DNA of 64,000 nucleotides, taken from assembly GCA_963920525.1 (NCBI GenBank), contig OY986438.1, forward strand, positions 129,406,920 through 129,470,919. Reading direction: 5' to 3'. A program made the translations under genes and the position numbers. The DNA comes from Dichetophora obliterata. Taxonomy: Eukaryota > Arthropoda > Insecta > Diptera > Sciomyzidae. Below, one piece after another: positions 21,906 through 31,172 of the stretch. Position 1 is the stretch's first letter; each line of letters opens with the position of its first letter. The notes beneath the pieces were generated by a model, which was given only the letters and a program-made list of their open reading frames with translations, had not been told where the DNA came from and did not search any database.

Positions 21906-22261
21906 TAATATTTTTGTTATGTTTGGTATGTAAACAAATATACTCCAGTGAATTATTATAATAAAGGTTATCAAAATATTATATTAAAAAAAAATTGGTA
22001 CATTTTTTCCTATTTGGTAATTTTTTCTGAAAATTTGGTACAACAAAAAATAAGCAAGTGGCAACCGTGTTTGGAAAAACTTTTAAAAATAATGTAATTT
22101 TAATACTTTTTATTTAGTTTTATTTTTTTTTATTTTGTAACTGAAATAAAAAATTTGTTAATTGATACTCATGTTTCTTTTAAGAAATTTTGGTGATTTT
22201 TTTTGGACCCCCATTTGTACTGCCCCCCCCCCCCCCCGATTAAATTAGCTTGTGCGTCGTT

Positions 22262-22679
22262 CGTTGGAATCATACAAGATTTGCATTTTTTTTTTTTAAT
22301 CAAACATTTATAATTGAGCATCAAAGTTTAATCAAAATTAAAAAATAAAATCAATAACATATTTAAAAAATTTTTTTTTTAACGACAGGGTTTATCTTAA
22401 ATAATAATTTTAATATTTGTATATAATTTAATTTTATATTATAATTTAATAAATTTAAGAGTTAAAAATTGTTTCCAACATTTATAACCGTTTCTAACCT
22501 ACTATTTATATAACCTAAAATGTGTTGGCTTTCTTTTGAAAAACCAGTCCATACGTTTTTATGCCTAGAAAAAGAAATTCTGACTTCAGCTGTAGATACA
22601 TTTGTTTATATTTTTGTCACTTAAAGAGTTCTTAAATGACATGGTAAAAATGTTATGATTCTAATTCTTTTATAGGTTA
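22262..22679. other. AT-rich gene-free stretch
   Basis: Poly-T/A runs, aattttatattataattt-type sequence and no recognisable feature. Confidence 0.6.
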
Positions 22680-23046
22680 CTAGCTGAACCCGGTGTGCTT
22701 CGCTACTCCCCTCGTTATAAAATAAAATTAAAAGTATTTATATATTTTTCACGCCATCGAATTTTCGAAATAAGTCCACCCCAGCGCCACCTACCGTGTC
22801 CATTTATACACAAATTATTTTCTTATGATCAAACAAACATACATTCTGAATTTCAGTTAAATTGGTCCATAAATTCAAATTTTCGATATAAGTCCACCCC
22901 AGCGCCACCTATCGGGTCTAAATATAGCCTATGTTACCCACCGTACCAAGATGAACATTACCTGAAAATTTCATCAAAATCGGCCCAGCCGTTTTGGAGT
23001 CCATACGTTACATACATACACACATCCTATTTTATATATATAGATT
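22680..23046 (+). mobile_element. CTAGCTGAACCCGG short interspersed repeat, copy 1
   Basis: Starts ctagctgaacccggtgtgct and ends aaaatcggcccagccgtttt...ggagtccatacgttacatac...tatatatagatt. Both phrases are widespread in insect genomes, but I cannot assign the class with certainty (non-LTR-derived or Penelope-like have both been proposed for such repeats). It has two tandem copies of a unit of about 118 bp containing agtccaccccagcgccacct. Copy 2 (42718-43202) has three. The 190-codon frame crossing it (22695-23267) is fortuitous. Confidence 0.75.
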
Positions 23047-23084
23047 GTAGGGCAATGAATAATAATCACAAAATATTCAGACTA

Positions 23085-23270
23085 GTTAAGACTGGGAATC
23101 AATTATATGCACGTCAGCTTAGCACTACTTTAAATCTTGTCTATGACACTAAGAATAGCCTCAGAGAAATCTGCTATTCACCTCAAAATAACTTTATTGA
23201 AATGGCTTTCTTTAAAGGGTATCCATATCATAGCCAGATCTGCACTTCAATTAGATTTATCAGATAACCG
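23085..23270 (+). pseudogene. Tc1-like transposase N-terminal fragment (tentative)
   Basis: Reads ARQLSTTLNLVYDTKNSLRE then NNFIEMAFFKGYPYHS, comparable to the helix-turn-helix linker of Tc1-family transposases (xxLSxxLN...VSxxTVRRxLxxxGF). It lies directly before the truncated element at 23293 but outside that element's terminal repeat, so it appears to be a separate relic. Confidence 0.45.
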
Positions 23271-23292
23271 ATTTCAATTGGGTATACAGTTA

Positions 23293-23868
23293 CTGTGGGT
23301 GACCATACTATTAGAGTCACTTAAATTTTTTCTCAAAGAGACAAAAATGCTATCCCAAGCTCAGGAATGGTTTCCAACCCACTAATTTATATCTATGCAT
23401 GACTGTGCCCCTTGTCATAAGGCTATGAAAGTCACAAAATTTCTTAATGAGAATAAGTCCTATTAATGTTCTTGACTGGCCCGGAACTTCTCCGTAACTC
23501 AACCCTATAGAGAACCTTTGGGAAGAGTGAAGTTTCCAAGGAATTCGTGACCAATAAACGCCAATTAATAGAGCGTTTGATAGAAGTGTGGCACCGAAAT
23601 TATTCCATAAAATCAACTGCACCAAATGCATAGAATCTGTGCCTAAACGAGTAGCTGCAGTTATTGCATAAAAAGTGAAGGTATCAAATATTGGTTATAA
23701 CATTTTTTTAATATATTTTTTTCTTCAGTAGTAAATGCTTAATGATAATATGAATTTTACTAATAAAATAATTGTGATGCAAAAACATTGACTATAATAC
23801 TTTTATTTCATCCGAGACTAGGAAAATAAATTTTTTTAAGGTGGCTCTAATAATATGATCATCCACTG
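23293..23868 (+). mobile_element. Truncated Tc1-like element with both ends
   Basis: Left end CTGTGGGTGACCATACTATT (23293) is matched by the right-end reverse complement CAGTGGATGATCATATTATT (ending 23868); both continue AGAGnCACnTTAAA. TA flanks both sides (23291-23292, 23869-23870). The 576-bp interior encodes HDCAPCHKAMKVTKFLNENK, then after a frameshift VLDWPGTSP-stop-LNPIENLWEE, and near the end CIESVPKRVAAVIA. These are the second catalytic Asp block (here HDCAPCH), the DWPxxSPDLNPIENLW block and the C-terminus of Tc1 transposases. The Asp in SPDLN is replaced by a stop. N-terminal half deleted; inactive. Confidence 0.88.
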
Positions 23869-23870
23869 TA

Positions 23871-24966
23871 GCTAAAATGTTGAAATACAGCGCTGTTATA
23901 AAATAATCGTAGTTTCTTTAAACTCGTGAAATAAGATTTTGTCATAAGTCTTAAACTAAGCTCTGGACATTAAATATAAGAAATTGGATAGGAAAACTAA
24001 TAAAGTAGATGCTAATTTATGACTATGCACATAAAAGCAAACTCCTTCCGGTTATATTATTAATAAAAGTTAAAGTTCTTTTCGTTTTCGTAATAAGCAC
24101 TATAAACAGTTTTAGATGTTGTTAGTATAAGAAAAGAAGCGTAAAACCCATTAAATTAACTTAAAAGAAAACAACACAAATAGCGATGCACACAAAAAAA
24201 GATATTTACACATACTAAGGTTAAAAAAAAAAATTATAAAGGTAAGAATGTGAAAAAAGCACACCAGATGCAGGTGTTAAGTTTTAAGTTTTCGCATTTG
24301 CTATTTGTATTGTTTTTGTTTATGTTTAAGTTGTAGTTTTTGTTGTTGTTAAATTTTCCATTTAGCTTTTTCTTTTATCTGTCATAAAATTTTATGATTT
24401 TAGCACACGAACTGAAAACAAAAAACAAGACAAAAAATTAAACTAAAACAAAAGAGCCACGAACAGCAAGCAGAGTCAGAAAAAAAGCTGAGTTAAAGTA
24501 AAAAAGTCAGAACAGGAAAATTTGTAGTAGTCAAGGATGTTTTATATACATATGTACGTATGTAGGTAGATGTTCTGGAGCATGTTGAATGAAAGGTAAC
24601 TGCGAAACACACGCATGCTTTTTTTGTTTTCACTTATTTTACTTAGTTGCTGCTGCGTATTTCTGTAAGCGCAATGAACACTTAACAAAACTCATTAAAA
24701 AAAAAAGAAAACAACTTTACACCATCTTACCGCGGAATCTGCAAATAACTAAAGCTAGTAAGTGTTGTGCGAAATAACTGTAATTAAAAACACAGATTCC
24801 AAATATATTTATGGGCAAAAAAAAGTCATAAACACAAATATATGCTTCAAATGTCAACATGAGTAAGTGTATATTGCTGAACATAAAATTTATGTGTATG
24901 CAATGAAACATTTTTAATTTATTTTACAATGTTTATGTTTAAAAGAAATATATTTCCACTTAATAC
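23871..24966. other. Gene-free stretch
   Basis: AT-rich with no coding signal. Contains a short gttaagttttaagtttt echo of the heptanucleotide repeat at about 24277-24293 and ordinary TTTG/AAAC-rich sequence. Short frames here have no recognisable domain. Confidence 0.5.
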
Positions 24967-24968
24967 TA

Positions 24969-26057
24969 AGTTGTTCAATAAGTTTCTAGAATCACACATA
25001 GATGGCAGTAGAACGTCTGCCATTTTATTTTTCTAAAAATGGTACTACTTTCGTATGAACACGTGTAAAGTGTCACGTAGATCTAACAACTCTGTCTTAT
25101 ACTTACAGCTGTTAAAAGTAGACGTATTAGTGTTTTTTTAATATGGAAAAAAAATCAAGTATCGTGCAGTGATTAAATTTTTATTTTTTAAAGGTGCACA
25201 ACCAAAAGAAATTCATGACTAATTATTTGCAGTATATAAGGACTCTACACCTTCACTTGCAACAGTGATCAACTGGGTTGCTGAGCTTAAACGTGATCGT
25301 ACTACTCTTAAAAACGATCCACGTCAAGGACGTCCAAATAGTACATAAACACTAGAATTCATAGCAAAAATACAATTTATGGTTTTGGAAGATCGTCGAT
25401 TAACTGCGAGAGATTTAAAAGAAGCCATAGAAATCTAAATAGGCAGTAAGAGCGATATTTTAAGTGAAGTTTTTGAATTCAAAAAGTCATTCGAATGAGT
25501 CTTTCTCAGCAACATTTGGAGCGTTTTAAAAAGGATGAAAAGGATTTTGTACATAAATTTATCACTGTGGATGAGACATGGGCCTACCACTATGATCCTG
25601 AATCAAACAAGAATCTAAAGAGTGGTATAAACCTGGTACTTTGACTACTAAGTGAGTTCGTGTTCAAAAATCAGTTTTTTGGAATGGAAAAGAGATTAAG
25701 GTCGTGGATTATCTCTAAATTAGAAAAACAATTTATTCTGAATATTATTGAAACCTTTTAGATCAGCTCAACGCAAAGATTCGTGAACAAAGACCTAATA
25801 TAAGAAACAAGTAATTTTTCATCAGGACAACGCACCTGCTCGCAAAAGTCAAAAAACCATTGCTAAAATCAGTGAATTAAAGAGAGAGTATTTTGAAGAC
25901 CTTGCGAAAGGCCACTGCAGTGATGGGATCCATAGATAAGAGGACCGTTGGAAAAACCGTGTATCGAGCTTCTGATAAAATACACTGATTAATAAAAAGC
26001 ATTTCAAGCCATAGAATTATGTTTTTTGTTTCTATTTTAGAAACTTATTGAACAACC
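24969..26057 (+). mobile_element. mariner element, degenerate, with both terminal repeats
   Basis: Left end AGTTGTTCAATAAGTTTCTA (24969-24988) and right-end reverse complement GGTTGTTCAATAAGTTTCTA (ending 26057), each next to TA (24967-24968 and 26058-26059). 1089 bp, against about 1.3 kb for complete mariners. The interior is a mariner transposase reading frame broken by stops and indels. Mid-element deletion removes the last catalytic region. Confidence 0.93.
25143..25985 (+). pseudogene. mariner transposase pseudogene
   Basis: From the ATG at 25143, after a slip in an A run: KYRAVIKFLFFKGAQPKEIH and DSTPSLATVINWVAELKRDR (paired helix-turn-helix), then DPRQGRPNST, MVLEDRRLTARDLKEA, SLSQQHLERFKKDEKDFV, then ITVDETWAYHYDPES with the first catalytic Asp, and FHQDNAPARKSQKTIAKI with the second. 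Mariners then have a block with YSPDLAPSDYHLF carrying the third Asp; here the frame jumps from KISEL directly to KREYFEDLAKGHCSDGIH near the C-terminus. In-frame stops occur after IHD, NST and EIxI. The order and motifs are those of mariner (DD34D); the enzyme is dead. Confidence 0.92.
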
Positions 26058-26059
26058 TA

Positions 26060-26416
26060 TAATAAGTAAGGTTCGTTTTATACTAGAATAAAATTTTAGT
26101 GTATGGCGCAGATTGCATAAAAATATCATCGATTATTAAGGTGCACTCCATATATGTAAATGGATATATCCTTTACTAATTGGACAATAAAGGAAAAACC
26201 AAAAAAATCTATAATACGAAATTGAATTATTTCCGACAAGGCTTATAACATAGACCACAAATGGGCTTAAGTGAGACATCTTTCAAAGATCCACATCATT
26301 TGAGTGGTCCAGAATATATATAAATGCTTTTCTTGTGTACATAACATACACTTAATAATTAAAATTTTAATTTAACGTTAAGAAAAAGACTAAACAGAAA
26401 ATTTAAAAGAAACACA
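26060..26416. other. Gene-free stretch
   Basis: AT-rich; nothing identifiable between the mariner and the next MITE. Confidence 0.5.
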
Positions 26417-26623
26417 GGCCAGTTTTTCAGCCCGAGTTTAAACTTTAGTAAAATGAAACCTAGCTTAACTCACCAAAATTGGACGTTTAAACTCGGTTTT
26501 ATTTAGATATTTTAGCATTCGTTGAAGGTAAATTGACTTAAATAATCATATCCAGTTTGTTAACTGGGTGAGTAAGCTCGGTTTTATTTGGCTAGACTTT
26601 AAACTCATACTGGAAAACTGGCC
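26417..26623. mobile_element. 207-bp MITE with GGCCAGTTTTTCAG ends
   Basis: Left GGCCAGTTTTTCAGCCCGAG with ttTAAACTttag following; right reverse complement GGCCAGTTTTCCAGTATGAG with tttaaagtctag following. Interior phrases aactcggttttattta/aataaaaccgagctt continue the inverted symmetry. No clear target duplication. Non-coding. Confidence 0.7.
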
Positions 26624-27063
26624 CTAAGCCAAATTTTTAAAACTGGGTTTTACTTTGGCAAAACAGTTTTTATAAACAACAAATCTTATGCAACAGTTAA
26701 TTCAGGTGCTGATTAAAATTCCACTCGAGTAAATATATATAATCGGTAGAAAAGCAACTTGGTCTTAAAATAATCAGAAAAGCTCACTCGTCCGAATAGT
26801 GGATGAACACGGGTCGAACGACCATTTCGCAGTAATTTCTAAACATTCGAGCTTATGCCAAGACAAAAACATACCCACACATGAACAACAAAAGCAATCG
26901 ATGTCCATAAGCAAGATTTTTTATTCATCAATTGTGCTGATGCGCTTATATGACAACAAATTCATGCGAAAATAACAAAAAAATTCTTCTTTGAATGTTG
27001 CTAACGCATATGGTCTCGCTCGATACTTGGGTTTTTATTTAGAAAGAATTATTTTAGCGTATA
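26624..27063. other. Gene-free stretch
   Basis: Mixed-complexity DNA (for example cactcgtccgaatagtggatg, cgggtcgaacgaccatttcg) with no recognised feature. Confidence 0.4.
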
Positions 27064-27065
27064 TA

Positions 27066-27890
27066 CAGTGATGGAAAAAATAATAGAAACGGTAAGCACT
27101 TTAACATTTCGAACAATGCTATTACATTTTAAAGCAATTTATATCAATGTCACCCACTGTACACGACAGTTGGATAACGGTACTCTATTTTGTTTATGCT
27201 TTTGAGCATATTTTGGAGCATATTTTGGAAATTATGCGAAAATTGAAAAATGAAGGCAAAACAATGAGCGAAATAGCACAACTAATGAAACGCTCTAAAA
27301 AGTTTTCTCTGCGATACTAAAAGTTTTCATTTTGCACTAAAAAAAATGACACGAGGAAGAAAACGTGGAACCTCGGAAAAATTTGATAATACGATAAATT
27401 CGGAAATGTAAAAAAAAATCCATTTATTTCTTCCGAAGAACTAAGAAAGGAGTTAAATGCTACAGTTTCTAGCCGAATAATTCGAAATAGGTAAATAGAA
27501 AAGGATTTGAAAACACATGCTACAAGAAAAGTACCTTTTCTTAAAAAAAACATTCGTAGTAGAATAGCTTTCGCAAAGAAACATCTGCGAAATAATTGGC
27601 AAAATATGCTATGGTCGGATGAAACTAAGGTAAATTTGTTTGGATCCGATGGTAAGCCGCATGTTAGAAGCCCAAAAATAGCACTCTCGATCCCAAGTAC
27701 ACAAATAATCCCGTTAAACATGGTGGTGGCAACATCATTGTTTCACTTACGACACGAATAAAGTGGCGTTTGCATATCAAAATTCGAAAGGAAAAGACCA
27801 TGAGAAGACGACATCTAGCAGTGAGTACTAGAAATATGCTGTTGCGCATATAATGCAAACCTTTGAAGTTGATGGTGGCAATTGTCACCG
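27066..27890 (+). pseudogene. Tc1-like transposon 5' half with transposase fragment
   Basis: Begins TA then CAGTGATGGAAAAAATAATA, like a Tc1-family terminal repeat. Downstream the plus strand encodes MSEIAQLMKRSKK (helix-turn-helix), then FISSEELRKELNATVSSRII, FLKKNIRSRIAFAKKHL, NMLWSDETKVNLFGSDG with the first catalytic Asp, and after a frameshift NPVKHGGGNIIV. This order is that of Tc1 transposases. Multiple stops and frameshifts. It ends near 27890, where the opposed copy starts; neither has its partner half. Confidence 0.85.
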
Positions 27891-27894
27891 CCAG

Positions 27895-28785
27895 GGCCGG
27901 AAGGGTTAAGGATGCCCCACAGATTTTCTTTGCGTTAAGGTCAGGTGACTGTGCTGGCCAGTCAAGTACTGACATTTTTTTGTCGTTTAATTGTTTCACA
28001 CCCTTTGAAGTGTGATTTGGGTCGTTATCGTGTTAGAAATGCCACACTTACGACATTATTGTAATCTTAAAAATATTTTTGTATATGTATTGATAAACGA
28101 TTCCATTAATTTGGCAGATAGCACCGCAACTTTGCACATAAAAGTGGACACGACATTTTTCTTATGTAACCGAGAACCAGACTTCCGGCGAAAGTGAGTT
28201 ATCCCATCCGATCCGAAGAGGTTAAATTTGCTCTCGTCGCTAAATAATACTGTTTTACACTTTTCAGCAGACCAATTTACATATTTACGAGCATAGTTTA
28301 ATCTTGAATTTAGTTTAGAGGTTAAAAACTTGGAACTTATTAATCAGTATATTTTTCTTACCTTTTTGCCGATGTTTTGAGAATAGTCGAAGCTTTTTTA
28401 AGGGTCTGTGTGCTTTCAAATGTGTTTCTGCCGCTCGTTGACGGACTGTTCTCGAGCTTATCGGCAAATTAAAGTTATTTGCCATTTCCGATGAATAGAC
28501 GAATGGACCTGTTTCAATTACGTTGATTATTTTTTTCTATCTTTTCATTTGTTTTACGTGGACGAACCCCAGAATGTAAAGTTTTAATCGGTAACTTTCT
28601 TTGATGTTTTGAAATAACTCTGGACACAGCACATTCATGCACTTTAAACCTTATATAAATTTTCTTTGGGAAGAAATGATTGAAGCGGTAACTTTCTTTG
28701 ATGTTTTGAAATAACTCTGGACACAGCACATTCATGCACTTTAAACCTTATATAAATTTTCGTTGGGAAGAAATGATTGAAGTAT
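27895..28785 (-). pseudogene. Tc1-like transposase pseudogene, opposed orientation
   Basis: On the minus strand, from about 28780 downward: VHECAVSRVISKHQRKLPI, TGPFVYSSEMANNFNLPISS, TVRQRAAETHLKAHRPLKK, then LFSDESKFNLFGSDGITHFR (first catalytic Asp), HDNDPNHTSKGVKQLNDKK (second Asp block) and SVLDWPAQSPDLNAKKICG. The expected PIENLW is corrupted to AKKICG. The N-terminal portion is duplicated in tandem (97-bp unit). Several frameshifts separate the blocks. It is a different family member from the plus-strand copy beside it. Confidence 0.88.
28589..28783. repeat. 97-bp tandem duplication
   Basis: cggtaactttctttgatgtt...gggaagaaatgattgaag occurs at 28589-28685 and 28686-28783 with a single visible difference (attttctttggg versus attttcgttggg). 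It lies within the minus-strand Tc1 pseudogene, so it is recent relative to that insertion. Confidence 0.92.
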
Positions 28786-28839
28786 CACCTCGATACTGCT
28801 CGAAAAGATTGAAGTATCACCAATTTAGTGTAAACATTA

Positions 28840-29226
28840 AGGGTTCTCATCTAAGCATGTAACTGACCCGTAAACATTGTAAACCTTGTGAACTTACATG
28901 CGCGTAAACTATCTGTCAAAATTTGTATGGGCGTGAGTTTACATCATTTCCGAGCCTATTTTGCAATGTAAACTAGCATGTAAATCTACGTGTGTGAATG
29001 AGGGTTGCCCTTGGCGCTAATCTTTACATATTTAAAGTAGTTGAAGTAAATATGAACACGTTTTATTTATTTTTCTATGTTAATGAAGGTTTTTAAAAGG
29101 TTTAAAATTTAAAAAAGTCATAATATTGTCGTAGCCGCAATTTTGTCGACATTTACGCTATTTACACTTTATCGCTCATCAAAAGTTTAAATGCTATACA
29201 TGTTAACATGCTTAGATGAGAACCCT
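28840..29226. mobile_element. TA-flanked MITE family T, copy 2
   Basis: Same ends (AGGGTTCTCATCTAAGCATG / complementary ...cttagatgagaaccct) and interior as 21515-21905 but in the opposite orientation; TA on both sides (28838-28839, 29227-29228). 387 bp. The two copies are highly similar, so the family moved recently. Confidence 0.9.
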
Positions 29227-29228
29227 TA

Positions 29229-30363
29229 TTATTTTTAGAAATTTATGCAAAAATTATCTTTTGGGGTAACCTGTTTAAAAACATCAGAAAAGTAAAAAAA
29301 AGTATATAACTTTGAATGTACTTGATCAAGACACGTAGTAATTGCATGAAGTCCACAAATAATTTGGTATCCTTTAAAAGATCCTTGTTTCACGTTTTCA
29401 AAACTGTTAAGTCCTATAGAGCTGCTAGGGGTCAAATATTGATTATGTTTACCACACTATTTTCCGCCATGCTGTCAACTTTAAAAACTTGGCGCGTGTC
29501 TTCTGTGGAAAGCTAGGAAAAAACTTAATTTTTTATATAGAAATAAAGCGAAAAATAGTTTTGGTTTTACTGTATTTTTTCTTTGAACAAATTTCAGTCG
29601 CATGTCCCAGTAGTCACGCAAAAACAAAAACTAAAGTGGTTTTTCTGATGTGAAACACGACTTTATAAATTCAATACTTTCTTGAAGTAATAATAACTAT
29701 GTGGTGTACTATTTAAACTTGTTTTAATAGTTAAGGCGACCATCTAATGCTTTCGAGACTGTTTTAAAATGTGTCCCAGTAGTCACGGTGAACAGCCTTA
29801 TTTTATTTCAATGCTATTCTATAGCTGAATTTACATTTCTGACCCAAAACTAAATATTTAAAGCATCTTTATGTCTAAATTGAGTGTAAATGGCTGCAAA
29901 AATCTACACTTACAGAGACACCACCATTTTAAATACCAAGGAGATAAATGTATTAATCATGCCCTTTAACTCAAAAGACAGAGAACAGGAATTTGATGTT
30001 GAATCTAAAAAAAATGCTGGGCCAAGTATAAACGCAAAAGCTAATATAGGTACTGCAAGCTAATCTCAAGGCGTCTAATCTAAAGAATATCTCAAAATGA
30101 AAAAGAGGAAACCGAAGTAATAAATTGTTTTTAAAATCGACTTTGGGCAATGAAGCAGAGTTTTTCGCAACAAAGGAGACGTATGTGTTTTATGTCTTAT
30201 TATAAGACTGTTGAGAGGTAAAATTTTACAAATTTGGTGAAAAATAATAGAGTTAGAGTTAATTTTTTTTCATAGCTTCTGATTTATTTTTTATGTTTTA
30301 CAGAAAAATAACTACATTAATTTTGTTTAAAACAATGAAAAAAACTCATTAAAACAACTTATT
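29229..30363. other. Stretch with recurrent GTCCCAGTAGTCAC phrase
   Basis: No gene recognised. Exact TGTCCCAGTAGTCACG lies at 29603-29618 and 29772-29787, and further copies occur at 31181-31516 beyond the SINE/inverted-repeat block. See findings. Confidence 0.6.
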
Positions 30364-30376
30364 ATTAACAAATATT

Positions 30377-30845
30377 ATGTTGACTTTATATGATTTAAAT
30401 ACAAATTCTAAATGTTTGATAGTTTAAATCATACTTGATTTTAAATACAAATTCTAGTTGTTTGATAGTTTAAAATTGTTTATTGAGCTTAAGGTCAAAG
30501 TTAGAACAATTAATTGTTCTAACGAATCTTTTCAAAGAAACAACAACAACAACAAAGTTTTTTCAATATGAAAAGGAAAAAATCACTAGCTGATCTGATT
30601 GCAATTTCTGCCTAGCTAAGGGCGTCATCAGAAATTTTTGTGATACCCGTGCAAGCGCGCGCTAACGCACTGCACCATCGGGGCGATGAGATTTGAAGTG
30701 TCAATTTCTCAGTTTTTCTCAATTTCATAATTTCACATTTGTTGTTGTATTTCTGCTTTACTTTAGTCTCAATGCTTATGTTATTATATGTAGTCCAACA
30801 GCTGGAAGTCTGCACTAACAAAGCATGTTTACTGAAGTTGTTTTT
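30377..30845 (-). mobile_element. tRNA-derived SINE copy 3
   Basis: Matches 10042-10450 along its length: tatgatttaaatacaaattc, tgtttgatagttta, aatatgaaaaggaaaa, catcagaaatttttgtgat, gcactgcaccat, gcgatgagatttgaagtgtc. On the minus strand the A-box region survives (gatggtgcagtgcg) but the B box is deleted, so it should be transcriptionally inert. It extends to catgctttgttagtgcag on the minus strand, equivalent to the 5' part of the right-hand copy at 10456. Confidence 0.8.
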
Positions 30846-30907
30846 AGACTTTTGCTGATTTTGTATTCAGCTGTTTCCGTTTGGTCGAGCTCTATTATTT
30901 GATTAAA

Positions 30908-31159
30908 GTTTTTTCCTAAATGACCTCTATATTTATTATGTTGACTTTATATGATTTAAATACAAATTCTTTAGAAAGATTCGTTAGAACTATTAATTGT
31001 TCTAACTTTGACCTTAAGCTCAATAAACGATTTTAAACTATCAAAAAATAAGAATTTGTATTTAAAATCAAGTATGATTTAAACTATCAAACATTTAGAA
31101 TTTGTATTTAAATCATATAAAGTCAACATAATAAATATAGAGGTCATTTAGGAAAAAAC
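30908..31159. repeat. Perfect 63-bp inverted repeat
   Basis: 30908-30970 (gttttttcctaaatgacctc... tacaaattct) is the exact reverse complement of 31097-31159. Between them the sequence repeats, in reverse, the outer part of the SINE copy at 30377-30530 (for example taagctcaataaacgatttt versus its complement). The whole block 30377-31159 is bounded by the 13-bp direct repeat attaacaaatatt (30364-30376 and 31160-31172). Confidence 0.9.
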
Positions 31160-31172
31160 ATTAACAAATATT

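Larger units (their letters stand above)
20612..22069 (+). mobile_element. Second hAT family (CACGGTTGCCAC ends) nested in family A copy 2
   Basis: Terminal inverted repeats CACGGTTGCCACTT (20612-20625) and AAGTGGCAACCGTG (22056-22069). Flanks ATTGAAAA and TTTGGAAA agree at 6 of 8 positions; uninterrupted copy 1 reads attggaag at this point, supporting an ancestral 8-bp duplication ATTGGAAA. Several ggtaca/tgtacc phrases lie inside both ends. The interior holds a hAT transposase C-terminal fragment and, at 21515-21905, a MITE. Length 1458 bp. The diverged duplication suggests an older insertion than the hobo-like element. Confidence 0.88.
19945..22252 (+). mobile_element. hAT element, family A copy 2, carrying nested insertions
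   Basis: Exact 8-bp target duplication TGCGTCGT (19937-19944 and 22253-22260). It starts CATTGTCG and ends ...AGCTTG, as copy 1 starts CATTGGCG and ends GCGCTTG. Internal sequence matches copy 1 (agataaacaatttaaaaaga; cggataaccattttctttc; gtagagtttctactgcaa) and ends with a C run at about 22222-22237. Total 2308 bp, of which 20612-22069 is a later insertion. Without that insertion it would be about 850 bp, similar to copy 1. Both copies thus descend from one deleted, non-autonomous subfamily. Confidence 0.92.

Noticed and set aside
22695..23267. 190-codon plus frame
   Set aside because: It runs across an interspersed repeat that is nearly identical at 42718, then into a Tc1 fragment; chance fusion of repeats.
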